From the NCBI GenBank assembly GCA_012845835.1, contig JABAKD010000002.1, positions 15,016,129 to 15,080,128 on the forward strand: a DNA stretch of 64,000 nt, given 5' to 3'. A program made the position numbers and the translations under genes. The notes under the pieces were generated by a model, which made no database searches, was not told where the DNA came from, and saw nothing but the letters and a program-made list of their open reading frames with translations. The DNA is from Undaria pinnatifida (Eukaryota > Sar > Phaeophyceae > Laminariales > Alariaceae). Every line of letters starts with the position of its first letter. The stretch's first letter is position 1. Below are positions 34,597 to 49,691 of the stretch, piece by piece.

Positions 34597-36705
34597 GTTC
34601 CGCTACCCACTGGCACACACCTCGGGCCTCACCACGAGCCGATGAGATCGAATAGTGATGGTGACGACTACCAAAGCCTTGCCAGTCTCATCGCAGTCGC
34701 GATTGCGGCACTCTCCAAACACAAGTCACACACTGCTCGTTGTCGTCGAGGACGAGCACAGCCGCGGTCTGCGACATACCGTTGTTGATGCGCGAGATCG
34801 ACGGGAGCGAGGGGGAAGACAACCCTCCTCGCGTGAAGCGCACACGGCGTGCTTTCCCTCGGCTCGCCTACAAAGCATCATCTGCGTGCGCTGAAATGCT
34901 CTTGTTTAGTGAACTCGCACGAGTACGTAGTCAAGCGATCGCCGTTTGTTTTCGATTATTTCTCGAGAATCTTTGTCCAAAACAATCTGTAAATTCGGGT
35001 GTCATTATAAGGGGTGTCGAACCGATTCTGCCCTTCTGGTCCTGCGACCCGAAAGTCCACCTCATTTTCGGATTGGAATACGCTGTTGTAAGAGATGGCC
35101 TAAAAAACTTAAGTCTGACATCAGCAGCAATGACGAAAACCGAAAAACGAAGTACGCTGATGAACGAGATTCCAGTTTGTTCATGGCTTCTCCGTTTCTG
35201 AAATTGTGACAAAAATCAGGCATGCATTGCACTTACCGTGGTGCTCTTGCTTGACTTTGCTCTCTCCTCACCCGCCGGGGTGTTTGAGGTCTGGTATCTG
35301 TCACCTGACCATCTAATTAATCAAAGAGACCAGTCTCAAGTCTACGTAGAGCCATTGGTGTCTGGATTATATTCGGCGGGGGGGCGGTGGAGAGGGGGGG
35401 GCGAGGAGGCGAGGGGACGAAATTGACGTGTCGCTCAGGCTAGCGGCGAGCGCACAACAGGCTTGTTTGTTTGCCGAGTGACAGGCACGGAAACACTTCT
35501 GTGCCTGTGCTCAGGCTAGCGGCGAGCGCACAACAGGCTTGTTTGCTTGCCGAATGAAAGGCACGGAAAGACTTCCGTGCCTGCTTCTCGCCTGGAAACC
35601 CGTTCTCTCGCAGTCGCAGTCCCAACACGGAGAGTGGCAGTATTGGCTATGTAGGCGATTTTGAACCACGGGTACCGGGGCATTCAGGAGCCATTCCAGG
35701 GTGTCAGGCTTCGCGTTTCCTCTCCAGCACGACACCCGGCTGCCATAGACCAGCTTTCAACGACAGCGAAGCCGTGCAGCAGCGCCTCTCGTGGCATGTA
35801 AACCCTAGCCCAAAGGTTTGAATTCTATCGCGCCATAGAGCCGCCAAATCCCGTCGCTGCAGCTCTCGCGGGCCTCGAGACCGGCACATGTATAACCGCA
35901 GCCCGAAACGCGAGGCCTGAAACCCGGGGATGGCTCCTAAATTTCCCCGTAGTCGTGATTTATATCACGACTACCTAGTCGCGAATACCATTTCCCGTCC
36001 GAATGCGGCTGGAACCTTGCCACAAGGTACAGTAGTTATATATAATCATGTTTTATTTGTAGATGGCGATACCCATTGCGTCCCTTTCTTCAAGGACAGG
36101 AAAAAGAAACCAACGGAAAAATAACAAAAACATCTGAAAAGGGAAAAGGGCGACAATCGAACAGTCTCGCAAATAACCCAACAACAAGATCAGATTCGAA
36201 AAAGTCGTAGAAGTAACAACACCAGTACTAATAATCAAACTGGAACCTTGCTCGTACACGGTTTGCCAACTCCTGCTTGCTCTAATCTGCAACGTTGTTC
36301 CTACTGTTGCCCCCCCCCCTCCCTCTTTCCTTTGGTATCCTTTGTCTCCGTCGCGTGCCGCGACCTGCTCCTCTCAGCCTCAACTCTGTGCCACCTGCCC
36401 CCGGTACCACTTATCAATGTGTACCCTTGGTGTTCTCTATTGCGTGTCGATGCCTGCTCCTCTCCGTCTCTGCCGTGTGCCACCTTTCCATTGACCGTTC
36501 GGCTACTTCGAAGACCCCCGGGTACCACTTGCCCCCCGTATACCCTTGGTGTTCTCTATTTCGTGTCGGGGCCTGCCTCTCTCCGTCTCCGCTCTTTGCC
36601 ACCTGTCCGTTAACCGTTCGGTTGCTTGGAGAATCCCCCGGTACCACTCCCCCTCCGTTTTTGCTGCTGTGGTCCACACCACTGTCCACGAGTTTGATAA
36701 CGTAC

Positions 36706-36767
<62 letters not shown>

Positions 36768-39700
36768 TAGCTACTTGCTCCACTCCGAACGCTAATGGGT
36801 AGTCTTCGGTGGATCCCTACCATACGTGACCGTATGTATCACCCGGGACGTCGTTTGTAACACCCCTGGAGTATGCCACCCGGGCGATAAAAAGTTTTAA
36901 ATCCTAGAACGAGAACCCGACTTACCACCCGGGTACGTTGTATGCCACACCCTCTGCTGTTTCATGCCTCAGAATCGGCGTGACACCCCCAAGACTGCTC
37001 CGCCGAAAAGTAGGACGGGCAGGCAACAACCTTCGTACCGGTCGTTTGTGATCAATATCAGTCTTGCGCGTCGGCCCAGACCAACACGACCCTGTCCCTA
37101 ACCTTAACGCTACCCCCAACCCTTTGGAGGGGTCGGGGTCGGCAGGGGCAGTCGGGCGGCTCCGCAGTATGCCTGGAGTGTTGCAGCAAAAGTCATTTCA
37201 ACCTCTTTGGTCACACCCCTTTTGGCACACGTCCTAGAGGGTACCGCCTCGCTCGGTCATGGTGATGTCTTTTGTCATATTCATGACGACAGCCCAATTT
37301 ATCGCCGGGGTAGGTTGTATGTTTGACACACCCCTGGAGTATTACCTCACCTACCCGGGTGATGAGCGTTTTTGAGACCGAAATGTTATCGCAGGGATTG
37401 TGGTATACAACGTCGTATGCGGTGGGTGGCTCTAAACGCTGGGAGTTTGGAGGTTGTGCACTTTTTTTGCGAACATGGCGACCACTAAAAAGACGATTGT
37501 GATCTTATCAGCATCTATTAATAGCAAGAGAATCACCATGCTATGATACACGCGTGTCGCACAACTCCTTGCACTGCAGTTATTAATATCAATAGGACAC
37601 ATACATACATACCCTAGGACATGCCCGAACCAGGCTACGGCGGTACCATAAGGGGGCCATAAGGGGGGTTTCCTTTTGGGGGGGGGGGGTTATGTTGCGG
37701 TGGCTTGGGGACTATCGCGCGAGTGACCCCCCTGTTCCTTTCGCGGTGCTGAGGTTTCTTTCTTTTTTTCTTTCTTTCTTTCGTGAGTACGTGATGGATT
37801 GGCAAGCGATGCTGCGGAAACACGACGCGTATGAAAATACGTGCAAGTGTGGTGAGCTAAAGCTTTATTTTTCCCCATCCGCCGGAGGATAAAAAAAAAA
37901 AAGCTGCGGAAAACAAATTGGCTTTACCTTTTTTCAGTTGGGTAGAGAGCCACCACTTCCAGTGCCTCATAAACACACTTCAGTACCCCCAGTACAGTAC
38001 ATGGTAGTAATAGTGAACATGTCTGTACCCCCGCTACCGTAGCTTTGGTCACCGTTACTATTACTACACTGTCACACTATTACACTATTACACTATTACA
38101 CTTATTGCAGCGGGCCGGTCAAATGGCAATATCTCTTGAATACCCTCTGGAATACCTCTGTACTACCGCTGTAATGATCTCATATGCATACTGCTGTAGT
38201 ACGAAGTATTGCTACTACTGTACTAAAAAAACCAAAGTGCTGTTGCTGCCCTGCTGTGCGCTTTACCACTGCCGTATTCCCAATTGTGTGCCTAAATGCA
38301 ATGCCAACAGGTGTACGACAACAACGACCTGGGCCTCCTGAACTTCCGATTACACCCTGACTGGCCGACTACTCCCTATGGCTTCATGCTCTACACTCAT
38401 GACGTGGGGTAAGAATCTCGCATGGACCAGACATACTTTTATATTCATTCCAAGTACTTCGTACATCGTAGGTACTACAAGGGCTCCGTTCCGCGGGTGG
38501 CTGACGCTGCCCGCTACGCTCGCGCAAGGAAGAATATAACACAACGTGAAGGGGACAGGAAGAAGAGGCCATTGATTTGGTGCATCTAGCGATTGGATAA
38601 TGCCAAGAGCTACTTGTGCAGAGCTGATTGCCCTGTGGTGTATTGCGTACTTGTTGGCGATGTCACGTTCAATTCGGCGGTAAAGGTGTACTTTACGGAG
38701 ACAAAAAAAATACTTCGAAGTATGAAGAGGGCCGCGAGAGGACAATCAATGAAGAATGCAAACAGACGAGTGCACACGTACGTACCGATATCTGGTACCT
38801 GGTGCTTGGCAGATACCTGGTACTGTGTGTACGAATGAAAGCGAAGCTCAGCACGGCGCTGCGCTGCGCTACTGAGCTATAGCTGTGCTGCGCTGCTGAG
38901 CTATAGCTGGGCTGAGCTGAGCTGAGCTGGGAGTGCATTGTTCGTGATTCAATAATGGTGTAGCACGAACAAACCTGGTGTAGTAGTACCAGTACCTAGT
39001 ACTGTATGATACTTGAAATGATACCTGACATGTGCCAAAGAGCAAGTACAGCACTCAGCACGGCACAGCGCCGCACAGTACCGCACCGCACGGCGCTGCG
39101 CTGCTGAGCTAGCGCTGCGCTGCGCCACTGAGCTACCTGAGCTGATGAGCCAAGCTGAGCCCAGCTGGAACCTGGTATGTTACTTCGTACTCAACTTCCA
39201 CAAACAAAAAAAATAATTAAAATACCGAGTGAAGAAAATATGAAAAAAAAAATCAAAATTGAGTTAGCAGAAACCAATTTTAATGGGAATCGTTGGAAAA
39301 TCAATCAACTGAAAACAAAAGTTGAAGGAAGAGATCATAGAACCGCTGGACCGTTCCGCAAGTTATGGAAGGAGGCGGCGTTGAAGTGGAAGGTTTCGAG
39401 AGGCCAGGGGTGTACCAACCGAGCCCGCCCAGGAAAACGACAGCGATAAGTCAACGATAATTAAGTCTATCATGCTTTGAGGGCTGAGTTCGCAATGATG
39501 TGATTAGTGTGTTGTTCTGTCCTCGCCATACATGTTCGACGGCAACATGCTACTACTGCTGCAACTCTAAGAGCTTCGAGTGGGTGTTGTTTTATTGTAT
39601 TTTGAGCGGACGAAGCAGGTGCAAAATATATCGTGTACTGCTGTAGTCTACGAACAACGTGTGATATGATATGATAGGTGCAAAATACAATTCGTTCCGC

Positions 39701-42700
39701 TGACGGCATCCGCCCGCTACGCTAGCTCAAATAGGACAAAACGTGAAGCGGACAGAAATCGATGATTTTGTGCAACTTGCGACTTGCAATTGCGAAGAGC
39801 TCCACGCTCCTGGAAATATCCCCGACGTCGCATTCGGGCATGAATGACATGATGATCATGATGACCGTCATCATGATGACCACGATGTACCAAAGAGACG
39901 GGACCATCATCATGATAACCACATGATGACCATCATCATGATGACCACGATGTACCAAAGAGACGGGACGCGGAGAGTGGTCATCATGATGACCATCATG
40001 ATGACCATGGTGACCATGATATACCAAAGAGAAGGGACGCGGAGAGTAGAGTATTAGTGCTGTATCGTAATGAGTTCGAAATATAGGCAAGTCCTTCGCG
40101 CATCACCATCAATGCATGCATAGCTGCTGGTTGTGGTTGTATACGTTCTCGGCTGGGCAGATTCCGATGTATTCGTTCGTTTTTAAAACAAAGCAAGCTG
40201 TAGAAGATGCTCTACGACGTCATGGGTCTCGACAGCTCTGTCGGCCTTGCTTGCATTGTCGCGCTATGATGGGCACGTACTACGTGATTTGCTCCGTAGT
40301 GCTGGACTGATTGCGTTGTGCTGTGCTGTGCGTGCAGTAGATGGCCGACGACAAAACATGCTAGCTCCGGATCTGGGTGTGCTTGCTGTGTGATTTGAGC
40401 AGAAGAAGCAGATGCGTAGATGAACGTGTGCTGTACGTACGAAGCAGGCAGATGCGTAGTAAGCCCAGACTTACGATACCGGTACGTGTTACGAGTATCG
40501 TATCGTATTGTGAGACCAAAAGTAGTGTATCATGAGATCAAAAGTACGCGAGGGTTGGAACTCGTTGTACGGCAGTTTGTTCTGCTGCTGCTGCTGCTGC
40601 TGTCGTACCCAGGTCCCGCTGTGTCCGGTATGATTTGTGTAGGTGTTTTTGCCTCTTTGTCAGTACCCGTTATTCAGCCTGTTATACCTCTGTACAACGC
40701 AAAGCTATAATACGAGAACGAGTACGAACCTTGAGAGAAATCTGAAAGCTTGAAAATAAATTGGGCTGGTCACATGTCACACGTTCTGCGAGCTGCGCGG
40801 AGCTCGATTTCGAATGAAAAACCCAGAATCTGACCTAGTGAGCACCAAGGTTGTCTGGTTGCTTGCATACGCCAGCAGTACGATGGCAGTATGACATGTC
40901 TCTTCACTAATCAAATAATAGAGCTGTAGTTCGGCTGACTACAAGTCGCCGACTACAACTTAAACTCGGCTGATTATGTTACTATGTGACTATCTGACTA
41001 TGTGTCACGCGCTGTCGCTACCACGGGAACTGGAAGACACGACAGCTAACAATAGCGCTGGGTTGCGAATACAACCGTTGAGTTAAAATCGACACACGAC
41101 GTGACACGTACTCCTATGGAAATACGTGGAAGGGTGGTGAGATGTGGTGAGCTTACGCTTTCCATCCGCCGGAGCATTAACAAACAAAAGAAAGTCGCCG
41201 ATTAGAGCTGCAAGCCGGCTGACTATTTGGCTATATATCGCCGACTAGTTATTGGTCGGCTTGGGTATTTTGTACTACAGTTTGTATGTAGTTCCTTGCG
41301 GTAGTTTGCGGAGTTTCGCATTTTTGTACTTGGGGGGCGTTGTGACTCGCGGCGTATTTTTTTGGTCGAGAATATCTCAAGTAAAGTAAGATGGCTGACT
41401 GACTTCGCCACCCAACGGAGGGTACCTTGCCAATCACCGGTACCACTTATTCTATAAAATGGTTGACATACACTATTGTGAATTATATTAATATATAATC
41501 CTAACCCCAACCCAATCAGCCGGTGGATGTAACGATAACTAGATCATTCGATAATCCCCTTCGTCTTGTGCACGGTCTGCCTCAACGATCCTAATCTCGA
41601 AGAGGTGGTACGCTTTACCGACCCAACGACTAACCTTTAATACTAATATTTAGTTGACTTTTTTTTTGTTAACATTACTATTAATAGCCGTTAAGTCCAG
41701 CCAACTCGAAGCTCTAATCTGTTTGGGCTATGTTGACTGGTGTACGCACTTTTCGTATTATGCAAGGCAGCAGGCAGCAGGTAGTCTACTATTAATACTG
41801 ATCCTGGTGGGACTCGATCGTTTTGGAGCGTGGAGCAATTCGAGTATCTATTGGGCTGCGCGCGTGTCTTGCAACACCCTTGCAACACCCGCATTGCACT
41901 TCGGACCCACACATACCTGCTGTGCCCTACTCCACCAGTTTGACAGATGCGGTACTTAAGTCATTTATTGCGGCATTATCCTCCGTGGTAGTGCTTTCCC
42001 AAATGATTTCACGATTTCCCCCGCCAGTTTGACAGATGCCGTACGTAGCCATTTATTGCGGCATTATCCTGCGTGGTAGTGCTTTCCCGAATGATTTCAC
42101 GATTTCCCGAATGATTTCACGAGTGATTTCACGAGTGATTTCACGAATGATATCCCTCTCAAGCCCGAAAGAGGTTAACTGCTTCGTACCTGGTGCTGGA
42201 TATCATACCAGGTATATCGTACCAGGTATATCGTACCAGGTATATCATACCAGGTATATCATACCAGGTATATCATACCAGGTAGTACATAACGCGTACC
42301 TGGTAAGTTTTTTTTCCAGTTTTTTTTAATAAATATTTTATAATCCTCCGGCGAATGTGGCAAAATTAAGCTCAAGCTCACCACACTGCCACGTATTTTC
42401 AAACATGTCGTGTGTCCATTTAACTCAATTGCATTCGCAATCCAGCGCTAGCTGGCGTATCCTTCGGTTTCCACTATAGCGATAGCGTCAGCTATCCTTA
42501 CCGGCGGTCCCCGTTACTACTCCGGTAGCGCAAGCTGCCGTTGTATACGGATGCGTGAGTATGTCGACCCGACCTGACCCCTGTGGGTCAGGTGCGGTGG
42601 AGATAGCCACCCGAAACGGCATGTCAGTCTTTGCTGGCTGGACATTATAAAAGTATTATTTTTAATTGCAGTAAACACAGACTTGAACAACGGGGCGGGG

Positions 42701-45700
42701 TCGGTATTAGCCGTCTGAGAACGGGAGGGAACGTGTCAAATGGAGTTGAAATCATGATGAGATCATGGGTAATTTTTTGAGCAGGATCTTATAGGAGATG
42801 GTGGTTGTATGGCATGTCCGTATGTACCTATCTGTACTATTAATAGGGGTGCTGGTGCTCCTAGCACTAACCCTACCTGTATACCTTCAACTACGCCTTA
42901 ACAGTTACCAGATACGGCTGTAGGTTGTTTCTGTAGCTTGGAGATTGCAACTGAACAGTTTTTTTAACCCCTACCGACTGACCTTAGATACGAGGATGAC
43001 AGCCCTCCTAGTCCAACCGTTACCGTTCTTCGAGAAGGATCACCGACTGGTTTGTATGAAATACGTCAAGTATGCTGGTTTTTACTATACCTCTCAGGTG
43101 TATTTCACGGCAACAGCAGTAACGATACGATGCACTGCTGTGTTTGTTTTTCTAACACGACGTTTCTAACTCTCCGTCGTTACGTTTAGATACGAGGATG
43201 ACTGCCTGGTGGAACCCTTTTTCTGCGAGAAAGATCACCGGCTGGTTCGGGTGGAGGTGGACTTCAACGAGGCCACGGGCGCCGTAACATGTGGAGCGCA
43301 GGAAATCTTGATCAACGATTGGTGCACAGGATCCAACCATCACGGGGGTGGGGGGATGGCGTTCTTGGCCAACGGTGACATGGCGCTCGCTGTCGGGGAC
43401 ATGTCCAAGGTAAGGCGGTGTGGCATGCAGGTATTGGTTAATATGAATGTTCTTTGTTACACTCTTTTTTTGTTTGTACAGTTCGTAAATGTTGGAAGTG
43501 GCTGTCATCCTGGTAAACTACTCTGACTAGATTTTGTTTGGTTTGGTTTTCCTAGCCAGCTGCCCCCCTACAGACTAATCGTGACGGCGACCGGGGGTGG
43601 GGGGATGCCACTGTTGGCTAACGTCGCGGTGACATAGCGCTCACCGTCGAGCACGTGTCCAAGATAAGCCGGTAGAACGTGTACAGAAGTGGTCCCGCTA
43701 TAGTGCCGGTTGCCCGCTACAGTGCCGGTTGCCCGATATAGTGTATTTTCGGCTGGCGCAAACCGGCCCTGTAGAGGGAGCTTTACTGTACACTGTAGTG
43801 TAGTATTTAATCGTCCTAAGGTAGGCAGGTGTAGCATGCCGTACGTGACCCCTGATACAGCAGGTGTACAATAGCGTTGTTCATGAGACCTCGCGTTTCT
43901 GCCTTTCTCGTCCTAAAAATGAACATTGAGCAGGCTGCTTGGCACCAACCAGCCGTTCTGTGTGTGTCAATCATTGTCGTTTGCTTGCCGTCGCTGCTGC
44001 GCCTGCTGAAGGTTACCTGGTATTTGCTAACTGACCCCCCCCCGCGCCTCCAAATGTGCGCGGTACGCCTGGTACGGTTGGTTAGGCTGACCAACGAGAC
44101 CCGGGAGACCAAGAAGAAAACACGTGTTTAAGACCTTCGGTAGACCTCCCTCAGGGAAACTTCCGTGCTCAGCGGGACGACTTCAACGAGGGAAAGCTGC
44201 TGCGGATTTTGTCGGAGTCGTTGGTCAAGACTGCCACGGGGGATGCTTCCACCACTGGCTTCCTTGTGCGAGACGAAGACTTCTTTGTAAGTCATCGGCC
44301 TGGTGGTTCCGAACATAGGGCGTATATATCATACCTCGTATTAAAAGCGTTTCGGGAAGGGATTTCGCCATGTTTGGTCTGAATGAATGAATCTTCTGAA
44401 AGTACTTCCGCGCAAACATGCCAATGTTGCACTGGTTCTTCAATTACCTCACCGCAGTTACTATTATTTTGATAGTTGGTACGATGGTAGGTACAACAGT
44501 ATAGCTGGTACGGCAGTAAACGACACCGGGCGTTATGGCAAGCTGCTGCGTATGTTGCGTGAGTCGTTGGTGATGGCCTCGACGGGGATGCTTCCACAGC
44601 TGAGTTCCGCGTTTTGAGACGAATACTTTTTTGTGAGACAGCTAGCTAGCTATCCGCGTTGTTGGTAGGGCTATAATGCTGCTGCACTCCAACTGCATGC
44701 GTTTCAATTTGCGGCACGGTAGTTACTATGACAGGAGGATAGTATGGCTGGGTACTGAACCGAACGGGACGGAATGGAACGGAAAAACCGACGAATACAG
44801 CATCGACCACATGTATCAACCCGCCGCTGCTGGGTTAGGGAATTGTAACGTAAATACGTACCAAGGTAGTCCAATACCGCAGCTACACTTGTAATATACC
44901 ACTTGTGCTGCAGATGGTTGACTCTAGACGGCTTGTGATACCGTGCTTCTGCATGCTTGGGTTGTTGTACGTGCGTCGCAAAAGGGTGTATAATTACACC
45001 ATTTTTACACGATACGTGCGACACGTTGGGCAAAGTAGGCGTACCGCCCTTTTGTGTTGTGTCAGCTTCAGCGTGAAGCCAAGGGTTTCCGCAACGCTGT
45101 CCTGGCTTACGGGTCCTACCCGGCTTGTGAGACTATACTTGTACGTGGTTTGATTGTAGCTCTTCATGAAGCACGTTTGACTGTAGCTCTTGATCAAGCC
45201 CCCGAAAGGTCAACTCTTGACTCCTGAAGGAAGTATCACACACTAACTCCAAGTAGTTTGTCCCCCCACTAAGTGGTGCAGTTAGTTCTACAGGGGTTAA
45301 CCCTTCAACTACAAACACGTTTTTTTGCGACATTACACTCGGAATTAGTGTAGGATTTGTACTGGCAGTAGTGAAATGGTTAATGGGCTTTTACTAATAA
45401 TACTTACTATTAATGCTTACGAGTAATATTATACTAACCCCTTCGAGACTTGAGCGGAAAAAAAATTGTCACGAAAGTTGATGATTACGGCATCGGCCAG
45501 TGCTGGTTGGCGACGATAAAAATGGTGTCGGTACGACAACAATACTTCGAAGTATATACAAGTATACTCTTACGACGCGTGCATCATGATCCTACAGCAG
45601 TAGTCGCACTGCTGCGCGCTGATGCTACTCGTAGAGGTGTGGAAATATCATCGCTATCGTCGTTTTTTAGTCGCTATACACGCCTCTCAATGGCGTTATG

Positions 45701-48700
45701 TTGATAGTGCTATTCATGCTCTTACGTCGTCCGACGCGCTGTCGCTGTCGTCCGTATCGTGTATGTATGTACCATGTTTTGTTTTGAACCAGCTCGAGGC
45801 GAAGGGGTTTAGAAACCCTTTCCGGCTGACGGTGGCTCCTGTGTCCGATGACGTCATCATCGCCGACGTGGGACTGGACACCATGGAGAGCATTAAGGTC
45901 GTGCCTGACCCTCTCGCGACTCCCATCGGGGCTGACTTGGGCAACCACGGCTGGCCGTGCATGGAGGGCGATGCTTGGATTCCTCCCTACACCAACCAGT
46001 GAGACGCACGATCATGCCATACAAAACGTAAATCTTTTTATTTAGCAGAAAGTCGACCTGTTGTTCGTAACTAATTTTGAGTCTCTATATAATTTTTTGG
46101 AGCAAGATTGATTGCTTGTTTCCAGTATTCAGCGGCTTTATTAAAAAGTAATTGAGCGACATCAACAGTTTGTTTCTCGGAAGCTTTTACACCTTGGTAA
46201 TGAGTCTATCTGGTCATAGCATAGCATAACATGGCAATAATGTCGCGATAGTGTATATCATAGCGATAGCGTAAGGCTGGTGGACGAGCAGAGCGACGCA
46301 TGCGACGCCGTCTGCTGCTGCCGTTGTTGTTGGTGGTGGTGGTTGTGTTGGTGGTTGTGTTGTTGGTGGTTGTGTTGTTGTTGGTTGTTGTTGTTGTTGG
46401 TGGTGGTGGCGGTGATGGTGGTGTTGGTGTTGCTGCTGCTGCGGCTCTTGTTTGTGTTCTCGTCGTTGTTGCAGTGCACAGTACGTAATCCACCTTCCAC
46501 GTATTTGTTTTTGTTGGTCATCCCTCCTTGCGTTACAGATGGCTGGTGGACGAGAAGAGCGACGCTTGCGACGCCGTCCGCGGAACTACCCTGGGCCTTC
46601 CGTTAGACGTGGACTACGCTGCCCTCAAGAAATCAGCCTTGGCGGGGGAAGTGGACTGGGTGCCGCCGGCCTTCACGTACAGTGACGGTAAGCTGTGCTT
46701 TTAACACCGGAAGAGCAACATCAACCTGTTCGACCCGTTTGTGGCCCAGAGAGACGACCACTGCCTGTATTGGTGCTTTAAGCGTTGAAGCCTTTTCAGA
46801 CCTTTTTCAGACTTGACATGTTCAGAGGGAAAACGTGTCGAAAACAAAAGCGAGGATTGCAGCCAGCGACCGCCGGCCACACGCAGCAGCCTGGGCTCCT
46901 GGGGTAAAACGTATATCCGAAGCTCAAAGTTGGGCACTACCTGGTACACGACACGCGCCGCGGCATGGTGATACTTTTGTAGTATTAATAGTAATTCTGC
47001 AAGCTCTTCGTAGACAGCTGATAACATCGCACGTATCGTGTTTTTAGTCGAAGTAAGTGGGCCCCCTAAGGGTTGGCACGCGAGCACCGCCTTCACCGCT
47101 GTAAACTCCTCGAACTCCATTCATCAAAGGAAGACGCCTGTCACCATGGCTTGACCAGAACCTCGCTGAGAGCAAAACCTCTTATGATACAAGTTGAGCT
47201 GGAAAGTAATAATGATTAACAGTTCAATAGAATGACGAAGATGAAGATGAAGATGAAGATAAAGACGATTATTGAACATGATTATTGAAGATGATTGCAA
47301 TGGTGATAAGTAGTGGTGATAGCATGATAATATAATGTGTGGGAACGTATTAATGCTGCTGATGATGATTAGGTGTGATGGACGCGGAGTACCCAGACAT
47401 GTGCGCGAATACCCAGGCTTCCGTGTCGGCCGCTTACATCTACATGGGCGCTCACCTCCCGGAGCGTTACTCCAACGCGCTATTCATCGGCGACTACTCC
47501 AAGGTCAGCAATATCTCGTGTGCCTTACAGCACCCTACCTCTAAGATACCACTATTAATCACTATTAATCACTATTAATCACTATTAATAGCCTACCCCT
47601 AAAATAACACTGCTCTACCTTGAACATTATCCAACCTCTAACATTAGCCTTCCTCTAGCAGTAGTCATAATGTTGTCGTGTGTCGTAATGCGTATCTCTT
47701 TTTCTGCTCATCCCATCTGTCATCTTCGCACTTTTTATTTTTCCTTCTGTCAGACCCGGGGTCTCTAAGCAGACTCTTCTGCCCCCTCCCCAGTACGGTA
47801 CGCGCCGTTAGTTTTATCGCGAGAATAATTCAGTACTTCATTCCGTCGTCAGACACCAATACCAGGTATAGACATGTGCTTACCCACTCTATAAAGCGCT
47901 CTCTGCAGTTGGTGTCTCTAGAAAATTAAAATCTAAATCAAAATGTCAATACCGAAATTTGAGCCCTTGACTGCAACCTTGGAAGTGTTCGAGGTTAACC
48001 ACTAGACCAGCGGGGCTACCTCTGTGGTCACTATTGATTACCGGACTACCGGTCGCGCCGGTGGTGTAGTGGTTGCCCTCGAATGCTATTATTAATACTA
48101 TTAATAGAGTTGTTTCTGGAGCTCGAATCTCACGTGGATCGGACTTTTGAGTTCACTTGCAAAAATAAAACAATAAAAGGAATGAACTGCTTAGAGCGCC
48201 TTGGGACGTGGGTAGGCGCAAGTTGATGCGAGTCGACGAGGAGAGAAAAGGCTGAAGTCTTCTCGCTCGCGATAAAAACGCCGGCAAGTGCCGTAGTGGG
48301 AAGGGGGAGAAGAGCCTGCTTTAATAGTCACCCTCGATTTGAGTTGCGTGTAGGGAGGGAGAAAGACAAAGAAGTGCGAACATAATAGATGGGATGAGCA
48401 AAAAAAAAAAGTTCGGAAATGCAAGTTGGGTATTCGTAGTATCACTAAACATGCTCTGCATCGGCGACTTCTCCTAGGTCGACACAAGTGGCCTTTTTTT
48501 AGGTGGTGCATGTCGTGTGTCGCATGCCATACCCAGGATGCAGAACCACTCTGTCGTCTGTCGGAAATGCGTGAAGCGTAGAACGAAGAACGTGTTTTTG
48601 ACAGATCGTGGATGCATAACTAGCGACTGCTGGTTTTGCTGATACTACCACGTTCTGTCGCAGCTGTATTTAATGCTGGTAGACCAGAGGCAGGCGTTAT

Positions 48701-49581
48701 GGCGTTATGTGAAGGCACTGCAGCAGTAGTGGTCCTCTCTAGCGCCGGTGGAGTACAGCGGCCTGCCCGATATAGTGCCGGTGAGATGTCTTGGCCCAAC
48801 TGGAATCTGCTTTACCAGCACCATTGTCCGTACAATACCCAACAGTGCCAACATCCGTTATGCTGCCGGTTGTTGTTGGTCTGTTGTTGGTCTCACATTA
48901 ACTCGCATAACCAAGCCCGTGGTCACAGGACGGGCTCCAATCACTCTGAAGTGGAAGAATACCCCAGGGAAAACACAGAGCACACCAAAAGCGGTACACG
49001 CAAAAATTATAGCTGTAATTTGTTGCTTGGTATGTACATATAGTACATACCGGCACTATAAAGGGGCCCGTACTGTCTATGTCTCTATCAGCACAGTACT
49101 TCAATACTTTAACTTGCAAGGCTTCGGTGTTTCGGTGTTACGCTCCTTGTTGCTTCAGGACTGCGTGTTCTACTTTGACATGAACGATAAGACAGGCAAG
49201 GTCGACTGGACCACGCCGCACGTCCTCTTCGATTCCCGATCTATCGTCGACTTCAACGCCGACCCAAAGACAGGTACGCCAACAATACCGGCACTATACC
49301 AGCACTATTGGGTATCGGTAACATTGTTAGTATTGTAATATTAATAGCATATAGACCTATACCAGGTAGCGGGTTCCAGTTGTGCCAAGCGATTTCACCG
49401 GCACTATACGATGAGCATTTGTTGATATGTAGAACATTTGTTGAACATGTAATACATTTGTTAATAGTATTCAATCGGCACCATAGGGAGACCCGGTACA
49501 TATCATATCATATCATATCATATCATAAAAGGAGGTGTCGCCATGGTCGTTTGCAACGACAGTAACATGAACATCAACGAC

Positions 49582-49653
<72 letters not shown>

Positions 49654-49660
49654 CAGTAGC

Positions 49661-49691
<31 letters not shown>

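Larger units (their letters stand above)
25726..38310 (+). other. 12.6-kb first intron of the fusion gene
   Basis: Begins GTGAGAGG, ends TGCCAACAG. Holds a SINE, two 430-bp repeats, transposon B, several arrays and the minus-strand terminal exon at 33097-33324. No further fusion-gene exon is needed, because exon 1 (phase 0) and exon 2 join as DIEED-VYDNND. Confidence 0.75.

Noticed and set aside
46206-46521. Thr/Asn-repeat ORF
   Set aside because: GTTGTTGGTGGT array read on the minus strand, next to an exon echo.
47950-48100. tRNA genes
   Set aside because: A- and B-box-like phrases exist, but the acceptor and anticodon arms do not pair well; better explained as tRNA-derived SINE heads.
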